Assembly: GCA_030037645.1 (NCBI GenBank)
Contig: JASHQI010000280.1
Span: 1-64,000 of the forward strand
DNA: 64,000 nucleotides
DNA from: Xanthobacteraceae bacterium
GTDB lineage: Bacteria > Pseudomonadota > Alphaproteobacteria > Rhizobiales > Xanthobacteraceae
Direction: 5' to 3'
Part shown: positions 35,867-43,899 of the stretch, piece after piece
How the letters are laid out: the number at the start of each line of letters is the position of its first letter
Numbering within the stretch: the first letter of the stretch is position 1
Made by a program: the position numbers and the translations under genes
The notes under the pieces: model-generated
What the model was told of the DNA's origin: nothing
The model's database searches: none
The model's input: the letters and a program-made list of their open reading frames with translations, nothing else

Positions 35867-37105
35867 TCAGCTTTTCTGCCGTTCCTTTTCCTGTCCGATC
35901 TCATGCCGGCGCGCCGCAGTCGCGAGTGCCAGCGCCGCCGCGGCCGATGCAACGATGCCGGTGCCCCACGGCAGCGCGGTCGAGGTAGCATAGAGCCAGG
36001 TGCCGATCGCCGGGCCTGCGGCATCCTTCAGATCGAACACCACCGAGAAGGCCGCCTGATAGGTCGCCTGGGCATTGCGCGGCGCCAGCTCGGACACGAT
36101 GACCTGCGTCAGCGGTCCCGACAGCATGCGTGCAAACGAGGCAAAGGTGATCGCGGCAATGAGCAGCGGCAGCGCCGGCGACGGCAGAAGGAAAACGAAC
36201 GCGAATGTCTGCAATGCGCCGCTCCACACCACGGTGGCGAATCCGCTCATCCGTCGCGACGCTTGCGTCACCGGTAACTGAAAGATGACGCCGAGCACGC
36301 CCGCATAGGCGAACAGCATGCCAATGCCCGTGGGGTTCAGCGCGCCCGCCGCGGTGGCGTAGAGCGGCGTGATCGCCTCGATCCAGCTCACCACGATTTC
36401 GAGCGCGGAAATCGACAGCAGCAGCCCGGCGAGACGGCGGTCGCGAAACGCTGCGCCGAGCGCGGTCAGGCTTCCGTCGTCATCGTCTTCGCCGTCAAAA
36501 TTTCCATGCCAGGTCTCTGGCAACAACGCCGCCACCGCCGCCGCGCCGACGAGAATTGTCATCGCCGCGCCAAAGAAAACAAGGTGTAGCGACCACAGCG
36601 CAAGAACGCCGCCCAGCGCCGGACCGATGATGCGGCCGGCATTCGACATGACGCGCGTCATGGCGAAGTGATCGCGGCGGTGGTCCTGCGCCACCACGTC
36701 GGTGATGACGGTCGCGGCGGTCGGATGCAGCACGCTCTCGAATATGCCGATGCAAATCAGGCACAATGCGATGGCAATGGCGCCGGAGACAAAGAACAGC
36801 AGGAGGAAACCCGTGCCGATGCCGATGGTCGATACCAACAGCACCGGCCGCCGGCCGACCCGGTCGGCAATGCCGCCGACGAACGGCGTGGCCAGCAATT
36901 CGCCGCCGGCATAGCATCCGAGCAGCAAACCGATATATTCAACGGGTATGCCAGCGTCGTTGCGCGCCCACAGCGGAAAAAACGGCATCAGCGTGCCGTC
37001 GGCGACGCTGGCGACGAAGAACAGGAACGAGCCCACGCGCGCGGCGCCCGGCGCGGCGCGAAACGTGGCGATCGAGGAGGTCAGGAATTTGAAAATGCGC
37101 GTCAC
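35867..37105 (-). CDS. MFS transporter
   Basis: This is a 412-residue, 12-helix major facilitator protein, probably of a drug-efflux-like or MdtG-like subfamily. The N-terminal half has GLLLGCYAGGELLATPFVGGIADRVGRRPVLLVSTIG, with the DRVGRRP loop motif after helix 2. There is an acidic central loop (FDGEDDDDGSL). The start is a GTG at 37105 with GGAG at 8-nt spacing. It is on the minus strand between coxD and coxE, interrupting an otherwise plus-strand cox cluster. Codon usage is like its surroundings. The substrate is unknown. Confidence 0.85.
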   Translation of the reverse strand: MTRIFKFLTSSIATFRAAPGAARVGSFLFFVASVADGTLMPFFPLWARNDAGIPVEYIGLLLGCYAGGELLATPFVGGIADRVGRRPVLLVSTIGIGTGFLLLFFVSGAIAIALCLICIGIFESVLHPTAATVITDVVAQDHRRDHFAMTRVMSNAGRIIGPALGGVLALWSLHLVFFGAAMTILVGAAAVAALLPETWHGNFDGEDDDDGSLTALGAAFRDRRLAGLLLSISALEIVVSWIEAITPLYATAAGALNPTGIGMLFAYAGVLGVIFQLPVTQASRRMSGFATVVWSGALQTFAFVFLLPSPALPLLIAAITFASFARMLSGPLTQVIVSELAPRNAQATYQAAFSVVFDLKDAAGPAIGTWLYATSTALPWGTGIVASAAAALALATAARRHEIGQEKERQKS

Positions 37106-37261
37106 GCCAAGGCTCCAAACGCCCGAACGCCAGCGCCCGCACCATGCGGGCTCGGATCGGTCGGACGCGTTGGTTGACGTGAACGCTTACGGCGCGGGAA
37201 CCGCGCGGACAGCGTTTAGGGCAAGCCGTGGCGCGGCACAAGCTTGCAGAAGCAGGCCGTC

Positions 37262-38467
37262 ATGACTGAGACGCAGCCCGCCGGCAGGCTCGCCGAAAAC
37301 ATCCTTTACTTTGCGCGTGCGCTGCGCGCGGCCGGAATTCCGGTCGGGCCGGGCGCGGTGCTCGATGCGCTCGAAGCGGTGAGGGCGGCGGGCGTCGGCA
37401 CGCGCGAGGATTTTTATTGGACGCTGCACGCGGTGTTCGTGAAGCGGCACGAGCACTCGATCCTGTTCGACCAGGCCTTTCGCATCTTTTTTCGCCGGCG
37501 CGGCTACGTCGATCAATTGCTGGCGATGCTGCTGCCGCAGGCGCCGTCGGAGCCGCAACCGCCCCAGGCCGGCGCGACCCGCGTGCACGAGGCGCTCTAT
37601 TCCGGTCTCGATGACAGGCTCAAGAAAGAGCGTGACGTCGAGCTTGACGCCCGCATGACCGTGTCCGATCGCGAAGTGTTGCAACGAAAGGATTTCGCGC
37701 AGATGACCAGCGCGGAAATTGCGGCTGCGAAGGAAGCGATCAAGAAGCTGGTCCTGCCGCTCGCCGAGGTGCGAACGCGCCGTCTGGCGCCGCATCCGCA
37801 CGGTCATCTGATTGACATTCGCCGCACGCTGCGCGCCAGCCTCAAGGGTGGCGGCGATTTCATCGATCTGCGCTTCATTGGATCGAAGACCAAGCCGCCG
37901 CCGATCGTCGCATTACTCGATATTTCCGGCTCCATGAGCCAATATAGTCGAATCTTCTTGCATTTCCTGCACGCATTGACCGACGCGCGAAAGCGGGTCA
38001 GTACGTTCCTCTTCGGCACCCGGCTGACGAACGTCACGCGGGCGTTGCGCGAGCGCGATCCGGACGACGCGCTCGCCGCCTGCTCGGCGAGCGTGCCGGA
38101 CTGGTCGGGCGGCACGCGGATCGCGTCCTCGCTGCGCGCCTTCAACAAGCTTTGGGCGCGGCGCGTGCTGACTCAAGGCGCCGTCGTTCTGCTGATCACC
38201 GACGGCCTCGAGCGCGACGCCGACGATACGCTCGGCTTCGAAATCGATCGGCTGCACCGATCGTGCCGGCTTCTGGTCTGGCTCAATCCGCTCTTGCGCT
38301 TCGAGGGTTTCGAAGCGCGGGCCCGGGGCATCCGCGCCATGCTGCCGCATGTCGATGAATTCCGCGCCATCCACAATCTGGAATCGATGGCTGCGCTGGT
38401 GTCCGCGCTTCGGGGTGGCGGTGACAAGGCCGGCGATCCAAAGTCGTGGATGCAAAAAGTCGCGTGA
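37262..38467 (+). CDS. coxE: CoxE-like VWA domain protein
   Basis: This is a 401-residue protein. An N-terminal helical region (LAENILYFARALRAAGIPVGPGAVLDALEAV) is followed by a VWA domain from about residue 215 with the MIDAS motif DISGSMSQYS (DxSxS) and later LITDGLERD. CoxE works with the CoxD ATPase in cofactor insertion, like other MoxR-VWA pairs. The start at 37262 (MTETQPAGR) fits the family; an upstream TTG is in frame. It is followed at about 100 bp by the XdhC-like genes on the same strand. Confidence 0.93.
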   Translation: MTETQPAGRLAENILYFARALRAAGIPVGPGAVLDALEAVRAAGVGTREDFYWTLHAVFVKRHEHSILFDQAFRIFFRRRGYVDQLLAMLLPQAPSEPQPPQAGATRVHEALYSGLDDRLKKERDVELDARMTVSDREVLQRKDFAQMTSAEIAAAKEAIKKLVLPLAEVRTRRLAPHPHGHLIDIRRTLRASLKGGGDFIDLRFIGSKTKPPPIVALLDISGSMSQYSRIFLHFLHALTDARKRVSTFLFGTRLTNVTRALRERDPDDALAACSASVPDWSGGTRIASSLRAFNKLWARRVLTQGAVVLLITDGLERDADDTLGFEIDRLHRSCRLLVWLNPLLRFEGFEARARGIRAMLPHVDEFRAIHNLESMAALVSALRGGGDKAGDPKSWMQKVA

Positions 38468-38571
38468 TGCGTTATATTTACCAATATACAACGAATGACG
38501 AGTAGCGAATTTTGAAACCGATGACTATCTTGTCTGCATTCGCTGTTCGCCCGGAACGACGGAGACGCAAC

Positions 38572-38895
38572 ATGCTGGCAACCGACAACGACATCCTCAA
38601 AGCCGCCGAGGACTGGCGCAACAAGGGCAGGGCGGTGGCGCTCGCGACAGTGGTCGAAACCTGGGGCTCCGCGCCCCGCCCGGTCGGCTCGAACCTCGTC
38701 ATCGACGAAGAAGGCAATTTCCTGGGTTCGGTGTCCGGCGGCTGCGTCGAAGGCGCAGTCGTCACCGAGGCGCTCGACGTGATCGAGAACGGCAAGCCCA
38801 AAATGCTGGAATTCGGCGTTGCCGACGAGACCGCCTGGAAGGTCGGCCTGTCCTGCGGCGGCACCATCCGGGTGTTTGTGGAGAAGGTGGAGTAG
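38572..38895 (+). CDS. XdhC/CoxF family protein, N-terminal domain only
   Basis: This is a 107-residue XdhC_CoxI-domain protein. The motif VETWGSAPRPVGSNLVIDEEGNFLGSVSGGCVEGAVV is diagnostic. In full-length XdhC this domain is followed by a Rossmann domain in one chain; here the second domain is encoded by the separate downstream gene at 39033. XdhC proteins protect, sulfurate and insert the molybdenum cofactor into xanthine-dehydrogenase-type enzymes. The ATG at 38572 has CGGAGAC upstream. The 20 extra in-frame codons before it are not conserved. Confidence 0.9.
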   Translation: MLATDNDILKAAEDWRNKGRAVALATVVETWGSAPRPVGSNLVIDEEGNFLGSVSGGCVEGAVVTEALDVIENGKPKMLEFGVADETAWKVGLSCGGTIRVFVEKVE

Positions 38896-38920
38896 TATGT
38901 CCTTATCCTAATGGCACGTG

Positions 38921-39002
38921 CCGCAGGCGCGTCTCGAAGGGTGAGGCCGTGGCGCACGAGCGGACACCCTTCGCGGCTCGCGTCGCTCGCACCTCAGGAC
39001 GA
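38921..39002. repeat. CCTGAGG-type element, degenerate copy 2
   Basis: The segment GTCTCGAAGGGTGA with the opposed GCTCGCACCTCAGGACGAAG lies between the two XdhC half genes. It resembles the elements at 23385-23503 and 56734-56831 but is shorter and degenerate. Confidence 0.5.
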
Positions 39003-39032
39003 AGCCACAGTGTTGAACGGCAGAATTTTCCC

Positions 39033-39755
39033 ATGAAGCTCGACATCCTGCAGTCCCTCAACTCCGAACGCCAGGCACGACGCGCGGTGATCGTCGTCAC
39101 AGATGTGGCAAGCGGCAAGCAGCGCCTGGTCAAGGCTGCCGACGTCGCCAAGGATCCGCTCCGGCCGGTGCTCGCCGAGCATCTGCGTTCCGGCAAAAGC
39201 GGCATGGAGCAGACTGCCGAAGGCCGCGTCTTTCTCACCGTCCATGTCCCGGCGCCGCAATTGGTGATCACCGGTGCCGTGCACATCAGCCAGGTCTTGG
39301 CGCCGATCGGAAAACTGCTCGGCTATGATGTGACAATCGTCGATCCGCGCACGGCATTCGCTTCGATCGAGCGCTTTCCCGACGTCAAGGTGATCGCCGA
39401 GTGGCCGGACAAGGCGCTGCCACCGCTTGGTATCGATCATTACACCGCCTTCGTCGCACTCACCCACGATCCGAAGATCGACGATCCGGCGCTCACCCAT
39501 GCACTGGCGCGCGACTGCTTCTATATCGGCGCGCTCGGCTCGCGCAAAACGCATGCACGCCGCGTCGAGCGGCTCAAGCAGCAGGGTCTGACCGACGCAG
39601 AGCTGTCCCGCATCCACGCGCCGATCGGGATCAATATCGGCGCGGAGTCGCCGGCGGAAATCGCGGTGGCCATCATGGCGCAAATCACCGAGCGGCTGCG
39701 CGAGGAGGTTGACGCCGAACCGGCGCAACCCTCGATCGCCAAGGCCGCGTCATGA
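39033..39755 (+). CDS. XdhC family protein, Rossmann domain
   Basis: This is a 240-residue protein carrying the XdhC C-terminal Rossmann fold: VITGAVHISQVLAPIGKLLGYDVTIVDPRTAFASIERFP (about 95-135) and the conserved end ALGSRKTHARRVERL...RIHAPIGINIGAESPAEIAVAIMAQI. It probably works together with the 107-residue XdhC N-domain protein upstream in molybdenum-cofactor handling for the coxSLM enzyme. Its stop overlaps the start of the next gene by 4 nt (ATGA), so the two are translationally coupled. The ribosome-binding site is not obvious. Confidence 0.9.
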   Translation: MKLDILQSLNSERQARRAVIVVTDVASGKQRLVKAADVAKDPLRPVLAEHLRSGKSGMEQTAEGRVFLTVHVPAPQLVITGAVHISQVLAPIGKLLGYDVTIVDPRTAFASIERFPDVKVIAEWPDKALPPLGIDHYTAFVALTHDPKIDDPALTHALARDCFYIGALGSRKTHARRVERLKQQGLTDAELSRIHAPIGINIGAESPAEIAVAIMAQITERLREEVDAEPAQPSIAKAAS

Positions 39756-41389
39756 AATTCGGTGCGGTGGCGCCAAAGGCGGCGCTCGGCGCCACCGCCG
39801 TGCATTCGATCCGCCAGGGCGGCTTGGTGCTCAAGAAAGGCACGTTGATCGGTGCAGCCGAGGTCGCGGCGCTGGAAGCTGCCGGCATAAAAGACATTGT
39901 CGTGGCGCGGCTCGAGCCGGGCGACATTTCCGAGGACGTCGCGGCGGGCGAGATTGCCAAGGCGGTCGCAGGGGAGGGCGTTCATGTCGATCGCGCCTTC
40001 ACCGGCCGCGCCAACGTGTTTGCGCAAATTCCCGGCGTGCTCGTTGTCGACAAGGAGGTCATCGACAGGCTCAATCGCATCGACGAGGCGATCACATTCG
40101 CAACGCTGCCGGCCTACAAGCCGGTTGTCGCCGGCGAGATGATTGCAACGGTCAAAATCATTCCATTCGCGGTGGCCAAACATGCGCGCGACGCGGCGCT
40201 TGCGGCCGTGACGAAGCCGTTGTTGCGCGTTGCGCCCTATCGCATTCGCAAGGTCGGCGTGGTGTCCACGCTGCTGCCGGGCCTGGCGTCCAAGGTGATC
40301 GACAAGACGCTGAAGATCACCACCGACCGGCTTGCACCCGCGGGGGCGACAATCATCGCCGAGCGTCGCGTGCCGCACGAGCGCGATGCGCTCGCACGAG
40401 CGCTCGACGAGGTCCTCAAAGCGGGCGCCGAACTCGCCATAGTGTTCGGAGCCTCTGCGATCGCCGACCGCCGCGACGTCATCCCCGCCGCGCTGGAGAC
40501 GATCGGCGGGCGCATCGAGCACTTTGGCATGCCGGTCGATCCCGGCAATCTGTTGATGATCGGCGATGCCCGTGGCCGCGCCGTGCTCGGCGCGCCCGGT
40601 TGCGCCCGCAGCCCGAAGGAGAACGGCTTCGACTGGGTGCTGATGCGGTTGCTCGCCGGTTTGCCGGTGGCGCGCGAAGACATCACCGGCCTCGGCGTCG
40701 GTGGATTGCTGATGGAGATCGTCACGCGCCCGCAGCCGCGCGTCGAGCCGACTCAGCCTGGCCGCAGGATTGCCGCGGTGGTGCTCGGCGCCGGCCGGTC
40801 GAGCCGCATGGGCGGCCCGAACAAGCTCCTGGCCGAGATCGCGGGCCGGCCGCTGGTCCGTATCGTTGTCGAGGCGGCGCTCGCCTCCCGCGCCCGGCCG
40901 GTGATCGTGGTCACCGGCCATCAACGCGAGCGGGTCGAGATGGCGCTTGCCGGCTTGCCGGTCAAATTCACGCACAACCCGCAATTTGCCGACGGTCTTG
41001 GCACATCGTTGAAAGCCGGCATCGCCGTGCTGCCTGCCGAGGTCGACGGCGCCATCGTCTGCCTGGGCGATATGCCCCAGGTGGATGCCGCGCTGATCGA
41101 TGGCTTGATCGGCGCCTTCGATCCCGACAAGGGCGCCCTTGTGGTGGTGCCGACGATTGACGGAAAGCGCGGCAATCCGGTTGTATGGTCGCGCCGCTTC
41201 TTCCCCGACCTGATGGCGGTCGAAGGCGATGTCGGAGCGCGTCATCTGATCGGCCGCTATACCGAGGCCGTCGCCGAGGTGCCGCTGTCCGGCACCGCGG
41301 CGCTGACCGACGTCGATACTCCCGAAGCGCTCGAAGCGGTGAGAGCGGAGCTGGAAAAATCATCCGCCTCCGCTGTCGGGGCAGGATGA
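39752..41389 (+). CDS. Molybdopterin-binding / MocA-like nucleotidyltransferase fusion
   Basis: This is a 545-residue two-domain protein. The first ~330 residues are MoeA/MogA-like (molybdopterin-binding fold; KVGVVSTLLPGLASKVIDKTLKITTDRL, IVFGASAIADRRDVIPAALE). From about residue 347 a MobA/MocA-type NTP transferase follows: AAVVLGAGRSSRMGGPNKLLAEIAGRPLVRIV, then VCLGDMPQVDAALIDGLI and GKRGNPVVWSR. MocA adds CMP to molybdopterin, making the MCD cofactor used by CoxL-type enzymes. The fusion therefore fits the last gene of this cluster and is coupled to the XdhC gene by overlap. NCBI names such proteins molybdopterin-binding/glycosyltransferase family 2. Confidence 0.92.
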   Translation: MKFGAVAPKAALGATAVHSIRQGGLVLKKGTLIGAAEVAALEAAGIKDIVVARLEPGDISEDVAAGEIAKAVAGEGVHVDRAFTGRANVFAQIPGVLVVDKEVIDRLNRIDEAITFATLPAYKPVVAGEMIATVKIIPFAVAKHARDAALAAVTKPLLRVAPYRIRKVGVVSTLLPGLASKVIDKTLKITTDRLAPAGATIIAERRVPHERDALARALDEVLKAGAELAIVFGASAIADRRDVIPAALETIGGRIEHFGMPVDPGNLLMIGDARGRAVLGAPGCARSPKENGFDWVLMRLLAGLPVAREDITGLGVGGLLMEIVTRPQPRVEPTQPGRRIAAVVLGAGRSSRMGGPNKLLAEIAGRPLVRIVVEAALASRARPVIVVTGHQRERVEMALAGLPVKFTHNPQFADGLGTSLKAGIAVLPAEVDGAIVCLGDMPQVDAALIDGLIGAFDPDKGALVVVPTIDGKRGNPVVWSRRFFPDLMAVEGDVGARHLIGRYTEAVAEVPLSGTAALTDVDTPEALEAVRAELEKSSASAVGAG

Positions 41390-41452
41390 AAATTCACCAA
41401 CTCGAAACCCTTCCCCATTAGCGTTCGAATGGTCCTCGTGGGGAGAGGCTTC

Positions 41453-41833
41453 ATGCTCGGGTTTCGGCGCAAGGTTGCGCTCAGCATCGCGACTGCGGGT
41501 CTTTTGATCGCGACGATCGGCGCCGCCGAAGCGGCCGGCGCTTTCGCGGTCGGCGCCTGCGGCGCTTACGGTTACGGCTTCGATTTTCACAAGATGACGG
41601 ATGCGCGCGCTGCCGCGATCCGGAAATGCTCAGGTCGCAATTGCAAGATTGTCGGTGACATGCGACGCAGTTGCGCGGCAATGTCGGTCGATGCCAAAAA
41701 TCCCTGCGGTTCGTTCGGCTGGGCCGTCAACTCGCATCTCGGCAGGGCGGAGAACATGTCGATGCGCCGCTGCGTTCAATTCGGCGGTCACGAGTGCATG
41801 GTGCGCGCCTGGGCCTGCGACGAGAAGGGTTGA
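41453..41833 (+). CDS. DUF4189 domain secreted protein
   Basis: This is a 126-residue protein with a signal peptide (MLGFRRKVALSIATAGLLIATIGAAEAA). The DUF4189-type mature domain reads AFAVGACGAYGYGFDFHKMTDARAAAIRKCSG-NCKIV, followed by CAAMSVD and CVQFGGHECMVRAWACDEKG. Eight cysteines in the mature part suggest disulfides in the periplasm. The ATG at 41453 has GGGGAGAGG right upstream; the ATG at 41429 in the same frame lacks a site. It lies just after the molybdenum cluster but is unlikely to be functionally linked. Function of the family is unknown. Confidence 0.82.
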   Translation: MLGFRRKVALSIATAGLLIATIGAAEAAGAFAVGACGAYGYGFDFHKMTDARAAAIRKCSGRNCKIVGDMRRSCAAMSVDAKNPCGSFGWAVNSHLGRAENMSMRRCVQFGGHECMVRAWACDEKG

Positions 41834-41876
41834 TGGAGCGCGGCGGCGCGGAACCAACGCACTATTGAATCAGGTT

Positions 41877-42860
41877 CTAGTGGGCGACGCCGATCTGCTT
41901 GACGATCGGCGCCCATTTCTGTTGCTCGCTCTGGATGAACGCCAAGGTCTCCGCAGGCGACATGGCGCGTTCTTCGCGGCCGAAATGGGCAAGCCGCTGC
42001 CGGACGTCCGCAGTGCCCATAGCCTTGAGCAGATCGGCATTGGCCTTTTGCACGATCGCAGCCGGCGTACCGGTCGGCGCGACCAGCACCTGCCAGCCGA
42101 CGGCTTCAAAGCCGGGAAGCGTTTCCGCCACTGTCGGCAGGTCGGGGAAATTAGGCAGGCGTTTCGACGACGCGATTGCCAGCGGCACGGCGTTTCCGGC
42201 GGTGATGGCGCCGGCAACGCCGGCGTAGGAGTCGAAGGCAAGTGCGACACGGCCGCCCATCATGTCGTTGAGCACCTGCGCGGTGCCGCCCGAATAGGGC
42301 ACCATCAGGAGCTTGATGCCGGCGCGTTGTTGCAACAGTTCGCCAGTGAGGTGCGTCAATCGTCCGACCCCGTTGGTCCCGTAGGCAAGCTCGCCCGGCT
42401 TTTGTTTCGCCAGCGCGATCAGTTGCGGCAGCATTTTCACGCCGACCCAGCGCGCGGCGGTCATCAGCATGGGTACGCCGCCGAGATAGCCGATCGGTGT
42501 GAAGTCGCGCGGCACCCGGATCGGCAGGTTATCGGCCGTGCCGGGCAGCGTCACGAAAGCAGAGATGGCCGGCATGAACAGCGTGTAGCCGTCGGGCGCG
42601 GCCGATACTGCGGCGCGCGCCGCAATGGCGCCGCCGGCACCCGGCTGATTGATGACCGCGGCCTGCTGGCCCCAGACCTTGCCGAGCGCGTCGGCAATGA
42701 TCCGCATCGACACATCGATGGCGCTGCCGGGAGCGGAGTCCGAAATCAGGCGCACCGCATGTGTTGGATAGTTTTGCGCTTGTGCGGCGCGCGTACCGAT
42801 GCAAAGGAGCGGCGGCAAACACAATAAAGCGGTGAGGAAGCGACGGTATCCCTTATGCAT
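41877..42860 (-). CDS. Tripartite tricarboxylate transporter receptor (TctC/Bug), paralogue A
   Basis: This is a 327-residue periplasmic binding protein. The signal peptide (HKGYRRFLTALLCLPPLLCIGTRAAQAQ) is followed by NYPTHAVRLISDSAPGSAIDVSMRIIADALGKVWGQQ, PGAGGAIAARAAVSAAPDGYTLFMPA and DLPTVAETLPGFEAVGWQVLVAPTGTPA. SDSAPGSAxDV replaces the more usual VPFPPGGxxDV and is shared with the receptor at 45714. The ATG at 42860 precedes the signal peptide, and the upstream in-frame extension is not needed. No TctAB genes are nearby. The ligand is unknown, probably a carboxylate. Confidence 0.88.
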   Translation of the reverse strand: MHKGYRRFLTALLCLPPLLCIGTRAAQAQNYPTHAVRLISDSAPGSAIDVSMRIIADALGKVWGQQAAVINQPGAGGAIAARAAVSAAPDGYTLFMPAISAFVTLPGTADNLPIRVPRDFTPIGYLGGVPMLMTAARWVGVKMLPQLIALAKQKPGELAYGTNGVGRLTHLTGELLQQRAGIKLLMVPYSGGTAQVLNDMMGGRVALAFDSYAGVAGAITAGNAVPLAIASSKRLPNFPDLPTVAETLPGFEAVGWQVLVAPTGTPAAIVQKANADLLKAMGTADVRQRLAHFGREERAMSPAETLAFIQSEQQKWAPIVKQIGVAH

Positions 42861-42953
42861 GTGCAATCCCGGCGATGACGATCGATCGCCCGATTGTAGA
42901 AGCCTTGCGCCGTGATTTTCAACGCACCGGCTGCAACCGAACTGATGCCGCAT

Positions 42954-43682
42954 TCAATATCGCGCGTTGACGCCGACACGCAGATAGGGCCCCGAGCGGT
43001 GGTCGGAGGTCATCGCCCAGCCGGTGCCCGCCGACCATTCGACAGTGTTGGTGCGGAAGCCGGTCACGTGCGCGCCGAGCTGGACCTCTTCGAAGTCGCC
43101 GCACCAGAACTCCTGCGTCTCCGGCCCGATGAATGCCGGCACGAAGGTACGAAATCCGAACGCCGTGCGCAGCGATCCGGTGGGGCCGATCGAACTGATG
43201 TTGCCGCTGAGCGATACCATGGTGCTGGCCGTCGGCTGGTACCAGACATCGCCGGCGAATTGCGCTCCGACGTAAAAGCCGCGCAGATGGCTGCCGGGAT
43301 CATACGGCGTGAGCCGGTAGTCCTGCACGACCGGCCCGACGAACAGACTGACCACGAAGCCGTCGCGCGTGAAGCGCCAGCCTGGTAACGCCGCGGCCGA
43401 CAGCATGGTGCCGTGGACATCGGCGTTCAGCGTGCCGGACGTGTAGGTGTAACCGCCGCCGTTGAGCAGCGTTTTGAGCGTAAAACCGCCGGCGTCCAAG
43501 CCCGCCGGCGACCATAATGCACCGCCGTACAAGAACGCGCCGTATTGCCAAAGATCGGTGCCCGCGAACAGAAGAAAAGGAGGATTTTCAGGCCCGCCGG
43601 CTTCCGCCCGGTCCGGTATGGTACACACCCATACACTCGCGGCTGCTGCGGCCGCCGCGGCGACAACCTTCGCCCCGATCAC
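42954..43682 (-). CDS. Cellulose biosynthesis protein BcsS-like, outer-membrane barrel
   Basis: This is a 242-residue protein with a signal peptide (KVVAAAAAAAASVWVCTIPDRAEA). The mature part alternates aromatic and polar residues as in a beta-barrel and ends in the aromatic residue Tyr (GVNARY). The N-terminal LFAGTDLWQYGAFLYGGALWSPAGLDAGGFTLKTLLNGGGYTYTSG matches the BcsS family as I recall it. BcsS is associated with alphaproteobacterial cellulose clusters, but no bcsA/bcsB genes lie in this window, so this is an orphan copy. It is the upstream minus-strand neighbour of TctC paralogue A. Confidence 0.72.
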   Translation of the reverse strand: MIGAKVVAAAAAAAASVWVCTIPDRAEAGGPENPPFLLFAGTDLWQYGAFLYGGALWSPAGLDAGGFTLKTLLNGGGYTYTSGTLNADVHGTMLSAAALPGWRFTRDGFVVSLFVGPVVQDYRLTPYDPGSHLRGFYVGAQFAGDVWYQPTASTMVSLSGNISSIGPTGSLRTAFGFRTFVPAFIGPETQEFWCGDFEEVQLGAHVTGFRTNTVEWSAGTGWAMTSDHRSGPYLRVGVNARY

Positions 43683-43899
43683 CGAGAACGCAACTCCACC
43701 CCAGACGCATCGATCCCCGATCTATTTGATCGACGCCGGTTCGCGATGTCGAGCGGATAAGCGGCCAAACTACGTTAAAAATCCGTAGAATTTGGCGATT
43801 GGGGATGAAAGCCGGCGCCGTTCACCCTTGCAAGATTGGGGGTTATGCCGAAGCGCCGGCGCGTTATATAGGGCAGGAGCGTTCGCAAAGGATCGATCG

